Assembly: GCA_037178855.1 (NCBI GenBank)
Contig: JASJZC010000007.1
Span: forward strand, 10,912,001 to 10,976,000
Direction of reading: 5' to 3'
Source of the DNA: Oscheius sp. JU75
Taxonomy: Eukaryota; Nematoda; Chromadorea; Rhabditida; Rhabditidae
Length of the DNA stretch: 64,000 bases
Shown: one piece after another, positions 35,625 through 45,955 of the stretch
Layout of the letters: each line of letters begins with the position of its first letter
Position numbering within the stretch: the stretch's first letter is position 1
Notes under the pieces: generated by a model
Databases searched by the model: none
Seen by the model: the letters and a program-made list of their open reading frames with translations, nothing else
What the model was told of the DNA's origin: nothing
Program-made: the position numbers and the translations under genes

Positions 35625-38053
35625 ATGTACAAGGATTTTGTCGCAGGCTGGGCTGCAGGTATGACTTTTTTTATACTATTTTCATTTGAAAGCACCTTAA
35701 GGAAGCACCGCTCTTGTCATTGGTCACCCCCTAGATACTGTCAAAACACGTCTCCAAACAATCAATGGCTACAACGGCATATATGACTGCATCAAGAGAA
35801 CGTTCCGAGAAGAATCTGTAAGGTTCCCAAACTTTTTCCATTGTCCTCCATTTCAGTTGTTCGGGCTGTACAAAGGACTCTTTTTCCCTTTTCTTGCATC
35901 AGGTGGACTCAGCTCCTTAATGTTTGTCGGATATGGAGTCGGGCTTAAAATGCTGCATCCTGGAGATGATCATATCGAAGCGAGGAAAGAGCTACCCATG
36001 CGCGACATAATTCTGGCCAGTATTTGTGGAAGTCTAGTACGAGTTGGACCCGCGATACCTGTGGAACTTATCAAGACGAAACTGCAGGTACGTTTTTCAA
36101 CTTCTTTCCCACTTGTGTCTGGCTATTCTACCAGGAAAATATGAAATACAAGGTTGAAAACTCTGTAACCCTTTTTCAAAAAAAAAAATTACATGGTTAA
36201 GGTAAATCCTTATGGCTGAACAAACGAAGAGAACAATGCTCTCGGTTTTTAGACATTTTGTTTGGCGCCAAAGGCGATAGGGTTACGGTAGGTTCGTGGC
36301 GAGACCCACAACGAAAGGGCGAGAATACAGACGTGAGTGGCTACACAAAAGTTAGTTAGAGGTAATATGGTGAAGGACACAGTTTATCCGAAGAGAAGGA
36401 CACGGATGGAAGCCAGAGGAGAGTGTTTTGCCTGCAGCTCAGTCTGGAAGAGGTCGTTCTCCCAACGGGGATCTCAACGTTTTAATCACTGTCGAAAAAT
36501 TAGCTGTGACTTACTGCCTAAAGCCGCCTTAAAGCTGTTGTTCTTCTTGCTGGCAAGAGTCCTGGTGGAGCCGACTGCAAGCTTCTCTGCAAGCTATAGT
36601 TTGTTTTAACTTACTGGAAGCCTTAAGGACCAGATCAAAAGAAGGAGAGGACTTCTCTTCTTCTTCAGATCTGATCCTTAAGGCTTCCAGTCGAAGAAAA
36701 CCCTCTGGAGTGTCCGTTAGGTGTGATGGTCGACGGCTGCCCCAATTCCTCTCGTCCGAAGAGACTCTTGAGGCTCATGAACGGCAGACGGAACCAATCA
36801 CGGTTGAACCTAGCCGACCTTCAGACTAGATATATAGACCATCTTAGCAAACGGTCACGTTGTTTGGTTTTTCTGTACCAATTTAGGATTGACCAATATG
36901 ATTGCAACATCATATACCCACCTTAGCAGAGCTTCCAAATAACATCATTATTCTGCTCCTGATAGAGAACCTTGTAGAGCTCTTTTTTCGTTGTTCTTCT
37001 TTCGCCAAGAATTGATAACGTTCAGGAGCTCGTTGTTCGTCTTGAACGCCTCGTGGGCTTGCTCCTCCCGGCGCACCGGGTAGCTAGTGTGCTGCCCCAG
37101 GCGCTTCACCACACATGTGGCACAGTAGCTGTGGCCGCAAGTGCCGACAATCGGCATCCTTACGCCGAGATCTGAAATCAGATATGGGATGATGAGAATA
37201 GGGTTTATTTTACCGTACTGCCGACGGCAGACGACACACGTATTCAGGTGTATTCTCTGAGAAAAAATTGATTGAATGACTTGTAGAAAAGAAAAGAGGG
37301 AGAGAGCAAATGGCTTTGGTAAAACGAATTGGCCTTTTATACGGCTGGCTCAGAATGTGTCTCTTAAAGATTTATTCATTATATACAAGCGTCTAACACA
37401 TCGGATCATTTCCGAAGCTTCGAGTCAAAGATTTCTTGCAAATTTGAAGAGTTCGGCAACAATAAGATATTTCAGGTCCAACAAAGTAGATACGGGAGCG
37501 CTGGGACAACCTACCAGGGTCCGTTTGACTGTACCCGACAAATAGTGAGAGCTGAAGGATTCCGTGGACTTTTCAAGGTTTACCCACTAATTTTCTAGAA
37601 AATGTTTCAATTCAGGGAGGGACAGTTTTCTTTGTCAGAGAAAATATTAGCTACTTATTTTATATTCCGCCGTACGAATGGATGCTCAGACGATTCAGGA
37701 AGGATGGGATGAATGACACCCTTTCACAGGTGTCTTCCATTTTTCCCGTTATTTCCGATTTTCAGATGTTAGCAGGAGGAATAGCCGGCGTCTTATGCTG
37801 GTGGTCAATCTGTCCCTTGGAAGTGGTCAAGAATAGGATACAGACTGATACTACCGGACTCCAGACGTGAGCATTCTTTCAGTTCCTTAGATTTTGGTAC
37901 TACAGAAAGTTTCTACCAGTCGCCAAGCAGCTCTGGAAGGAAGGAGGATACAAGCCTTTCTATCGGGGAGGCTTGACCCTTGCCGTCCGAGGGTTTATCG
38001 TGTGCTCGGCAGTTTTTCTCGTCTATGAAAACATACTGCTCGCCCTTCCGTAA
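35625..38053 (+). CDS. Mitochondrial carrier (SLC25 family), copy 2
   Basis: Tandem paralogue of the gene at 34032-35325, with the same length, exon order and signatures (HPLDTVKTRLQ, IPVELIKTKLQ, CPLEVVKNRIQ). It starts MYKDFVAGWAAG and ends NILLALP. The frame is open throughout, so both copies look functional. The intron equivalent to about 215 nt in copy 1 is about 1.39 kb here (36089-37474). That intron holds an antisense RING-finger relic and a large hairpin. The downstream exon resumes VQQSRYGSAGTTYQGPFDC, directly alignable to copy 1. The stop at 38051-38053 again overlaps TAATAAA. Differences between copies lie mainly in the matrix loops and the C-terminus, so substrate preference or expression may have diverged. 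Confidence 0.9.
36613..36691. repeat. 79-nt foldback hairpin
   Basis: The outer 24-base arms (ACTGGAAGCCTTAAGGA and onward) are reverse complements with a single mismatch, and the inner purine/pyrimidine-rich portions (AGAAGGAGAGG against CTTCTCTTCTTCTT) continue the pairing almost to the centre. The size and shape are compatible with a small-RNA precursor or a miniature inverted-repeat element. Confidence 0.8.
36948..37251 (-). pseudogene. RING-finger relic nested antisense in carrier intron
   Basis: Two exons joined across a 42-nt intron read NTCVVCRRQY, then DLGVRMPIVGTCGHSYCATC. This gives the first six zinc ligands of a C3HC4 RING (C-x2-C, C-x-H-x2-C-x2-C). The final pair, expected as CPxC, reads YPVR: each cysteine codon is altered by one base (TGC to TAC, TGC to CGC). 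A charged tail (NNELLNVINSWRKKNNEKR) follows, with the stop at 36948. No start codon or further exon was found upstream of the acceptor at 37251, and any extension would run into the carrier exon at 37475. RING proteins are usually ubiquitin ligases; with a broken second zinc site this one probably is not. A transcribed gene with a divergent fold remains possible. Confidence 0.6.
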
Positions 38054-38642
38054 TAAACTTTCCTCTGCCTGTGTGCGTGTTTGTTGAACCAAACGTGGGA
38101 ACCAAGCCAATCGTCTCTCTTCACTCTTTAACTGGATTTCTTGGGAGTTAAAATGATCGGTGTGCTCCTCCTTCGTATACTTTTCTCTTGTCTCTAAAAT
38201 TAATCTCTCGGTTGTTACACATTACTAAACCTTCTACTGGTTTTTCAATCGCCATGAACTCTCTCTCAGTCTTTCAGCTCCAGGCTCTTTACCATTGTTT
38301 GCTGCCACTGTGCTCGATTTGTTTGGTACTAGATGTAGGTCGTATCAAATTGTTTGCATTAGAGCATGAGCGAGAGAGTGAGTGATAGGCCAACTCTCCA
38401 AGGCAGTATACCACCTTCCCTCATTGAATGGCAAACACTAATAGTACTTGAGCGCTCTCGAGTCATCTCCCTGATTCGCGCCCCTCACTTTGTGACTTCA
38501 GCTACTACTTAGCCCGAGGGGCACCCACTCTAGAACGTGATAACATGGCATCACACTGTTTTGGAAGCCTTTTTCTCTCAATGTTTATACGAAATCGATA
38601 CGCTATGACTTCTTCTTCCTCCTAATCAACAGCCATTTCTAG
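38054..38642. other. Intergenic, no gene recognised
   Basis: The 589 bases between the carrier 2 stop and the glycosidase start. Probably 3' flank plus promoter; no motif stood out. Confidence 0.5.
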
Positions 38643-40197
38643 ATGCTGCTCCTGAGTCTGCTGGCCACGGCCTCAGTTCTAGCCTTAGACAATGGCTTGG
38701 CCCGTACTCCACCAATGGGATGGATGTCCTGGACGGCTTTCTACTGCGAGATGGACTGTGTGAGGCATCCAACAGCTTGCATAAATGAACAATTGTACAA
38801 GGACATGGCGGATCGACTAGGTATAGTCATTTTTTCTCATAAGATTGGGATTTTCAGTTAGTGACGGTTATCTGGAAGCGGGATATACAAACGTTCACGT
38901 GGATGACTGCTGGATGGAGAGGGCTAGGGATTCTACCGGTCGTCTAGTGTCAGATCAGTCCAGATTCCCGTCAGGGATGAAGGCGCTCTCTAAATATGTG
39001 AGTTTTTCATTTTTACCCTGCTTTACATCATGTTTAGATGCACGACCGTGGCTTGAAATTTGGTATTTATGAAGATTATGGAACTAAAACATGTGCAGGC
39101 TTCCCTGGCTCTCTTGGATACATTCAGGCAAGGTTTTTATGGCATTTTTTTTCAAATGCTTACTTCCAGATCGATGCTCAGACCTTTGCAGACTGGGATG
39201 TAGACTACCTAAAGTTGGATGGCTGCAACGTTGATGTCAGAATGATGCCTGTTGGTTATCCTCAAATGGAGCGGGCCCTGAACGCCACAGGCCGTCCAAT
39301 TGTTTACAGTTGCAGCTGGCCAGCCTATTTGATCGATCAACCGGGCCAAGTAGGCGTTTTTTGTTGATTTTTTCTAGTTTTAGGTCAACTACACAACGAT
39401 AGGAGAAAGTTGCAACCTATGGAGAAATTTCGACGATATCAACAGTTCGTGGAAGAGCATCATGAGTATAATTTCCTACTATGATGCAAATCAGGACAAG
39501 CATATTCCTACACACGGGCCGGGCAAATGGCATGATCCAGACATGGTAAACTCGCCAATCTCTCAAGTTTTAGCATTTTTCAGCTGGTGATTGGAAATAA
39601 CGGAATCACGGTCGATATGGCCGTCGCCCAAATGACAATCTGGTCGATTTGGTCAGCTCCCTTGATCATGTCCAATGATTTGAGGACTATCGGTGCCGAG
39701 TTCAGGAACATCCTTCTCAACAGAAAAGTCTTGGCTGTGAACCAGGATCCTCTAGGCATCATGGGTCGTCTCGTGGCTAATGTAAGTTCGAAACACTAGA
39801 TGACTAAACAAAGTTTCAGACTACTGACATCGGACTGTACGTCAAACCGATGACTCCAAATACTGGAAATCGCTATTCTTTCGCGGTCGCCGTTCTGAAC
39901 AGAAACCTGGCCATCGCCAATGTAGGTATACTGTCAAATATTAAACTTTTTCTCGCTCAGGAAGTCGAATTCACCTTGAAGAACATCGGACTAAGGGACG
40001 AGGCCGGCTACATAGTGGAAAATCTGTGGACTGGAGAGACTATCGGTCATTTAAAGCCGTCTGATACTTACAAGTAGACTTTTTCCGTTTTCAGTTTCCA
40101 AAAGGCAACTTTCAGAACCAAGGTGAATCCTACGGGTGCCGTGATGCTCAAGGCAACTCTAGCCGACATGCTTGGCAAAAATCGTTATGACTACTGA
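38643..40197 (+). CDS. Alpha-N-acetylgalactosaminidase / alpha-galactosidase (GH27)
   Basis: Lysosomal-type glycoside hydrolase of family 27, about 435 residues in nine exons. A signal peptide ([14 protein letters not shown]) precedes [16 protein letters not shown], the family N-terminus. The catalytic nucleophile is the aspartate of YLKLDGC, and the acid/base region is [25 protein letters not shown] and a C-terminal beta-domain (YVKPM to [10 protein letters not shown]) are present. The substrate-recognition loop reads CSWPAY. The serine and alanine are those of alpha-N-acetylgalactosaminidases, where alpha-galactosidases carry glutamate and leucine, so removal of terminal alpha-GalNAc (with some alpha-Gal activity) is the best guess. 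This matches the single nematode GANA-type enzyme. Four cysteines near FYCEMDC and INEQ are consistent with the conserved disulphides. Ends at the TGA at 40195-40197. Confidence 0.92.
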
Positions 40198-41605
40198 GCT
40201 CAAACATCTTTTTTGGTCTGGTTGTAAATATATGGGTGTACATGCATAAAAGATTTACACGGATTTTAGCTGGTATGAAGCCAAATACTCACTTATGTAA
40301 ACGTGCCAAGCTAGACTGAAGTTTATACTGTTGCCTAAGAGTGCATGAATTTTGCATAGTAGTTCCGAAGAAGTGCCCAAGCTTTGTAGGCTAGAAGAAT
40401 GTCCGGATAATCAAGCAGATTGCATTTTTATACGCCTCACATAACAAAACAGAAAAGTGTTATATCTACACATTTACTTCATTATTCGGTTGATCGGGGG
40501 GGGTAGTTGAACGCTCCACTTTTTTATTCTTTTCTCACAGATCTGGACAATCTAAACATCTAGCACTAGACTTATTCGAACCCAATTACTCACCGAACTC
40601 TTTCGCAACCACGAGGATGTGGAGTTTGAGGTCTCCTCAAACTATCTCCATCCGTAGATAGTTTGGAAACAAGGACCATCACGAGCAGAGCCAAGTTCCG
40701 AATCCTCCGTAGAAGATTAGGAGATTTAGGCCAAGCTGGGAGGTCCTTGGTTTCGAGACCCCGATGTCCAGGACGAGTCGCATATCCGGAAAAAAACAAC
40801 TGGAAAAAATACGAAAATCTTACCTTGGTCTCAGATACAGGGACGACGGCTACCATTGTTGGGCTGGAGCAGAACGCATCAAATTAAGGCCCATTTAAGA
40901 GGCCTGAAAACAACACTTTAAATTTCTGAAATGAAGAAAAACAGAGTAAGAGAAGGAAGGAAAGCGCGCACTCGCCGTTACTCCATCTGAGCGGAATGGG
41001 GGCTCTGGACGTCCCGCTCTGGGGGTCTATTGCCTGTTTCTGTGGCCTTTTTGTCGGGGCGTTTCTCAGGAGATAATGGATGGCGAGGGCGGTTTTCCAA
41101 TACCGCGCAATCGACAGAGCTCAGGAACGGAGGATGTTTTCGAATGTTCGCCAAGGTCTTTCGAAACGAGACAGTACAGTCAATGGTCGGGGGTATGCCG
41201 TTCTTTATAGCTAGCGCCCGCACACTGAGCAATCGATGAACAACCAACACGAGACAGCGACGCACGTTCCAGCGCCGCGAGAGATTACCCGCTGTTGATA
41301 AAGATATTGAAACGAAAAACATAATTGAGTAGCGTCAAAGAGAGGAATTATGGCTTGCTAGAAGAAGGTGGGAAGGTCCCTGGTCATGTGGCAACTTTCT
41401 GAGGTCAATAAAAAACGAGAGACAGACAGCCCTCGTTATCGACGCAGAAACGTCTTTGGCAGGACTCATGCCACAAACCAGTTAGCATTACAAGGTAACG
41501 AAAAACCGAGTTGGGTAAAGATGATGAGGGAGTCCCAGGTTGTATAGCAGTCCTCGCCCCGTGGCCTACGGTCTTTATTATACAACGGTCATAGATGTAG
41601 AGATA
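40198..41605. other. Intergenic with a possible short minus-strand gene
   Basis: A CTGCTCCAG acceptor followed by an ATG at about 40856 (minus) opens MVAVVPVSETK and ends at a good GTAAGA donor; a longer open frame continues to a donor at about 40596. No homology was recognised and the downstream exon could not be found. Otherwise non-coding, with overlapping hairpins at 40625-40664 and a G-run near 40497. Confidence 0.35.
40625..40664. repeat. Two overlapping stem-loops sharing an arm
   Basis: Stem 1 pairs TTTGAGG (40625-40631) with CCTCAAA (40635-40641). Stem 2 pairs AAACTATCT (40639-40647) with AGATAGTTT (40656-40664). They share three bases, so only one can form fully at a time. Confidence 0.6.
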
Positions 41606-42122
41606 TCATTGGCAGGAGCCATGACACAAATCACTCGAGATCACTTTTTCGGGGCTGTGAAGACTCTTCGGAGTGAAGGCTCCGGGTAGAAGTTCGTAGA
41701 GAGTTGTCACTGTGACATTCGAGGAGGTCGAAGAGCCCAGAATTACTTTCATGTCTCCGAATTCGACCATAAATTGACGACAGATGCCACATGGACTGGC
41801 TGGCTCGGACGGCGCATGGGCTAAACGCATTCAAATGGATTTTGTGTCAACTTGCCGACGGCGATGGTGGTGAACTCGCGATGCCCGGCAGTTAATGCAG
41901 CAACAAAGGCTGACCGTTCCGCACAAATTGTACCTCCAAACGAGGCATTTTCGTGATTGGCACCCAAGAAAAGCTGTCCATTCTTGGTGACCAAGGCTGC
42001 GCCGACTTGGAAGTTCGAATAGGCACTGAAACGATGAATTCTTCCTGTTCTATACCTATTTACCAGTAAGCATTTTTCATCACATCCTTAGCTTTTTGAA
42101 GAAGCTCTTCATCCGAGTACAT
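41606..42122 (-). CDS. Cytidine deaminase
   Basis: Small zinc enzyme of about 145 residues that converts cytidine and deoxycytidine to uridine forms in pyrimidine salvage. Exon 1 (MYSDEELLQKAKDVMKNAYC) joins over a 38-nt intron to AYSNFQVGAALV, the substrate-binding block. The zinc site is complete: CAERSAF (cysteine and the catalytic glutamate) and PCGICRQ (two cysteines). Exon 3 starts AHAPSEPASPCG and runs to the stop at 41606. The second intron (41821-41855, 35 nt) has a GC donor (GCAAGT), and removing it restores AVAHAPSEPASPC, the canonical family junction. The homotetrameric CDA fold is expected, in cytosol or nucleus. An acceptor (AATTGCAG) lies 6 bases before the ATG. Confidence 0.92.
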
Positions 42123-42673
42123 TCTTCCTGCAATTCGTACGGTAAACAGTAGAAAGGGTGAGATAGGGAGAGACTGATCGTTCGCTCTAACGAGACGATA
42201 AGTGAAGCAAACAATGGCAAAGGTTGGACTGATATGCCGGCGCGCTGTAGCAGATTTCTTATGGTTATCTTGTACGTATCATTTGTTAAGAAAGACAGCT
42301 GTGCCTTCTTTTCAGCGCCACGTGCTCGAGATGGCTGAATTTATGGGTTTTTGGAGGGAATGTCTTCCAGCTGGCAATAAATCTTCTGCCTCAAATTGCT
42401 AGGGACATTCGGTCCACTGGTATCAAGTGATCTTCAAAGGTCATGAAGAGTGCAAGTTCTGACGAGCCATTACATTGGCGGATCTCCCTCTGTCGAGGAC
42501 GCGGTGAAAGCCACGACGGTGATTAGGAAGGAGTTCAAAGAGGCCGTGAGTATCGTTCAGATACTTCCTTCTACGGTAGCTGGACAGCTTATATTTCCTC
42601 CAAGGAGTTACGGGAGAAAGAACCCATATAGTTTTGGGTTTCAGACAGCTGCTGTGAAAGATACAACTTAGCT

Positions 42674-42834
42674 TTTACAGAAGCTTCGCTTCCTCGTTGC
42701 CCGAGGACAGTTGAGGAAGGGCTCCGTGATTCATCAAAAGATTCAACGGACTCAAGACGAATATCAACCGTCTTGTGGACGAAAACGAGGCCCCATCCAA
42801 TCAAGTCGATAGGCTGGAAGAGGATTACAAATAG
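42674..42834 (+). CDS. Candidate 3' exons of a small unknown gene
   Basis: After a TTTTACAG acceptor the frame reads KLRFLVARGQ. A 31-nt intron (GTTGAG to CAAAAG) then links in phase to FNGLKTNINRLVDENE and ends QVDRLEEDYK at a TAG. The tail has the heptad-like charge pattern of a short coiled coil. Upstream exons probably lie at 42444-42620 (for example KATTVIRKEFKEA) but could not be joined with confidence. No family was recognised. Confidence 0.3.
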
Positions 42835-42979
42835 ATGAAACCTAGTTTGTCATTGTTTGTTTTAATTTCCTCGACAATGCTCGATAAAAATGAAAAGGTC
42901 TTTTCTGGATGCTGGTGCTGACTTTGTGCTCTTTCAATGAAGCATGGAGCCTTCTGGCACACGCTTCACCTCTACTCTA

Positions 42980-43234
42980 CTGTTTGTTGGCTATGATCAC
43001 TTTCCTCTGACCCCTCATTGTCTCTCTCTCATGGTCCTTTATTTGATTATTGTAGTCCAACCTCTTGTTACATGAGCTCGCTTGCACACTTTCTAGTCTC
43101 TGCGCGCACTGTTGATCTGCCACGCTGGGCGCAGCTCCTTCGGTGATCGTCGAAGGCTCGAGTTTCAACAGAGCGCATAGTTTGGCTGGTTGTGCTGTCA
43201 TAAGATCTGTTGGGGTACGCTCCTGGAGTGACAT
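42980..43234 (-). CDS. Candidate small gene, unknown
   Basis: An ATG directly behind an acceptor-like GCCAATAAG opens MSLQERTPTDLMTAQPAKLC and stays open for about 85 codons. An AATAAA lies in the 3' portion. No motif was recognised. It may be a chance frame. Confidence 0.22.
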
Positions 43235-44336
43235 CTTATTGGCAACAAGCAAAATACTTTATTTTCTTCTTCAAACTATAATTCACAGCCCAGATCCCTT
43301 TGATCAATCCCGGCCCAAAACATTTCCTGTTTTCTTTGAGTTATGAGTGCGCCATTTAAAACTCAAGTATAGTAGCGATTGAAAAGTCTCTTCACCATTG
43401 ATATTCTTTCTCAAAGAGAGATTCGAGATATAAGATGGGCTTCGAGCAACCTCAGGCTATTGGACGTCCATCATCTGACAGAAGGCAAATACCATCTCAT
43501 TTTTCAGAGCCGCTCCGCAAGGAGTAAGTGAGGTAATTTTGGCATGTGGACAAACTGTTAGCAGGGCAAATCGATCAACTATCAATCCTACTCAATCAAT
43601 CCTGGTCCTACGCAGTATCGATACTGGACGGGAGCTTAGACAGTGCCTATGAATTTGTGAGCTGACAGAGAGACAGAGAGGCGAAAACAGATGCATGTCG
43701 TTTTTAACCATACACAGTGAAATGAATACATCCGAGAGCAAGAAAAATACGAGATAGTGGTTTATTACCAGGGGAAAACCTGAGGACTAGAAGAAGGATC
43801 ACGAGATGAATCAGCCTCGTTATATCTTGGAAGCTTGGAAGCTGCGTTGAGCTGTCTGTTGTTGACAGACTATGCAATCTCTTTCAAAATCGCACCATCC
43901 TGAACAAAAACCTTCGGATGCAAATCATGAACTAACTGAGAGTTCTTGTAAAGTATGCTGTGAAGAGGTGCTAGACATTGTAGCAATTGTAGAAGTAAAG
44001 CCGCCTGGAGCCAGTATGTTGACACCTGAAGATGAGAGATCCCCGGTATCACGTCAGCTTTTTTCCTACGGCCAAGAAGTTCCAGTGTAACTACAAGTTA
44101 TTTAGTATGGAGTTTTCCTACAAGCTTGAGAAAAGTCTCTTTGTCTCTATGTATTTCTGTCTCTCTGTCTGGAACTCGGTTGCTCCAGATGTTATTTGTG
44201 ACCTGTAGCACCGATGCTGCTTCGATGACGGGTGTATCCAAAGATTTTGCAAAGACTTTCAACTGCGCTGTATTCATAAGTTCTGCACAATTGAGAAACG
44301 AGAAAATGGTATCTTGTTTCCATCTTCTCCGAGGGA

Positions 44337-45955
44337 TTAGAGCCCCATGTACCAGAACCAATAAAAGATGTTGAAGAGTAGGAAGCCGAATGGGAAGAAA
44401 ATTCCTAAAACAGACAATTTTACTAATTCACGCGGTGTCTTACTCGAATAAAGGTCGATCATTTTGCTTTCGTCCGCTTGGAAAGTCCAATGCTTCCACC
44501 ATCCACAAAGACTCTTTCGATTAGCTCGATCTTGGGTAGTCGTCTGTTCCTCGTCTATTTTCCCGTTTGTCTTCTCATCCGAAATTCCTTGGGTTTTGTA
44601 TTTCTTCTTTGCTAGATTGATATCTTTTCGTGGAATTGGTAGTCAATTTACTGATCTCCAGGTTTGAAGCAACCAGAGACACGTAAGCATATTCAAATAC
44701 TGCTCCGAAGATGAATACCAGACATCCTCCCATCCAAATATCGACAGCCTGCAAAACGAATTAAGCATCTGACATGACAAAAAGTACCTTGACGTAGGAA
44801 ACGGCCGGCAGCTGCGCGTTAAGCGATGTGGTCTGAAAAGGTAAGGGAGTTCCACAAAGTTCGAAACCTGGGTTGTGATGGTCAAGAGCGTGGTAACACC
44901 CAATGTGACCCTTGCAGGCACAGCCGTTCTCTCTAGCCAGAAAGAGACCCAGGACACTACGACCAGAAGTGTTGAGGGCACGTAAATTTGAACGAGGTAG
45001 TAACTGAACTGACGACTGAAGTGGAAAGTGGCTACTAGACATGAGTAGAGGCCAGTATTGGTCAGACTATCACAGGTACCTTCATAATCTGACTCTTTCT
45101 CTCTATACTTACAAACTCACCAACATAGGCATTGTCTAGCTCAAAATTTGGAATAGACCAATTGAGAACGACGTTGAACTGTAAAGGGTCATGATATTTC
45201 CATCTGTACTGGATATCATCCGTTGTGAAGGCATAGGAGGCCAGTTTCATTTCACACATTTGTCGATCCATTGGGAATCTCTGGAGACTTCCTTAGCGAC
45301 ACGATTTCATGATATTTACCTGAAGGAACATAGGACAGGAAAGTATGAGCGAGATTCTTTCCGAGTACAGGATACGTCCATCTGGATGCACTCGAAAGAG
45401 AATGTTGGGTACATCGACCAGGTGCTTATGAGCATTCTTCTCGTTCTGAACAAGACTGATCGATCGAATTAGGATACGAACCATGAAGAAGGTGTCCGGA
45501 ATCCAAAGTTGATTGGCTCGCGTAAGAATTATGAACTTGGGGACGCGTTGGCCCCTGATAACCAAGCTGAATATAGTCAAAACAACCTACAAGTGGTGAT
45601 ATGCGAGCCGTCGGTCGATCCAGGACTGTCTAAACGTCAGCTGTACGCTGTATTCCATCTTGACAAAGTCGATACTGGACAGGCTCCGAATGTAAGTGTC
45701 AACTTGTACCTCGATGGCTTTATTGGAACCTGAGAGACCACTACAGTAAGATCATTTCACAAACCATTTCTATGCTTGTTCGGAGGTCTAACTTGCGGAT
45801 CGTAGTCTTTGAAGATCGTTTCAAGAACTGCTGATGCGGGGATTTTTTGAGGTCTAAAAGAGGAAGGTGTCTCGTTGAACAAAAACAAATTACGCTGTAC
45901 TGTTTTGTGATGTTGCTACTCTTAATAAAAGCAGAAAGAGGAAGAGAAGATGCAT
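44337..45955 (-). CDS. Cys-loop chloride channel subunit, GluCl-like
   Basis: Pentameric ligand-gated channel subunit of about 430 residues. A signal peptide ([16 protein letters not shown]) opens behind a TTCCAG acceptor. The extracellular domain has [26 protein letters not shown] and the Cys-loop SCPMFLQ with PMDRQMCEM. The second disulphide pair typical of GluCl/GlyR ([13 protein letters not shown]) is kept. M1 is [21 protein letters not shown]2 begins with the anion-selectivity PAR triplet ([17 protein letters not shown]). M3 is [14 protein letters not shown]. After a short loop, M4 is [20 protein letters not shown] with the stop at 44337-44339. All junctions that I checked are in phase over introns of about 35-45 nt. 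The best match is to glutamate-gated chloride channels, but other nematode anion channels of this clade (for acetylcholine or amines) are not excluded. Confidence 0.87.

Larger units (their letters stand above)
36089..37474 (+). other. Expanded intron of carrier copy 2 with nested elements
   Basis: Donor GTACGT at 36089 and acceptor TATTTCAG at 37474. The size is about six times that of the equivalent intron in copy 1. It contains a 79-nt foldback (36613-36691) and an antisense RING-like coding segment (36948-37251). Confidence 0.85.
42123..44336. other. 2.2-kb stretch with only weak gene candidates
   Basis: Between the cytidine deaminase and the chloride channel. Two candidates, at about 42674-42834 (plus) and 42980-43234 (minus), are listed separately at low confidence. 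The remainder shows nothing supportable. Confidence 0.4.

Noticed and set aside
36089-37474. Reading carrier copy 2 as a broken pseudogene
   Set aside because: The gap is a normal intron with good donor and acceptor, and the flanking exons join in the same phase and position as copy 1.
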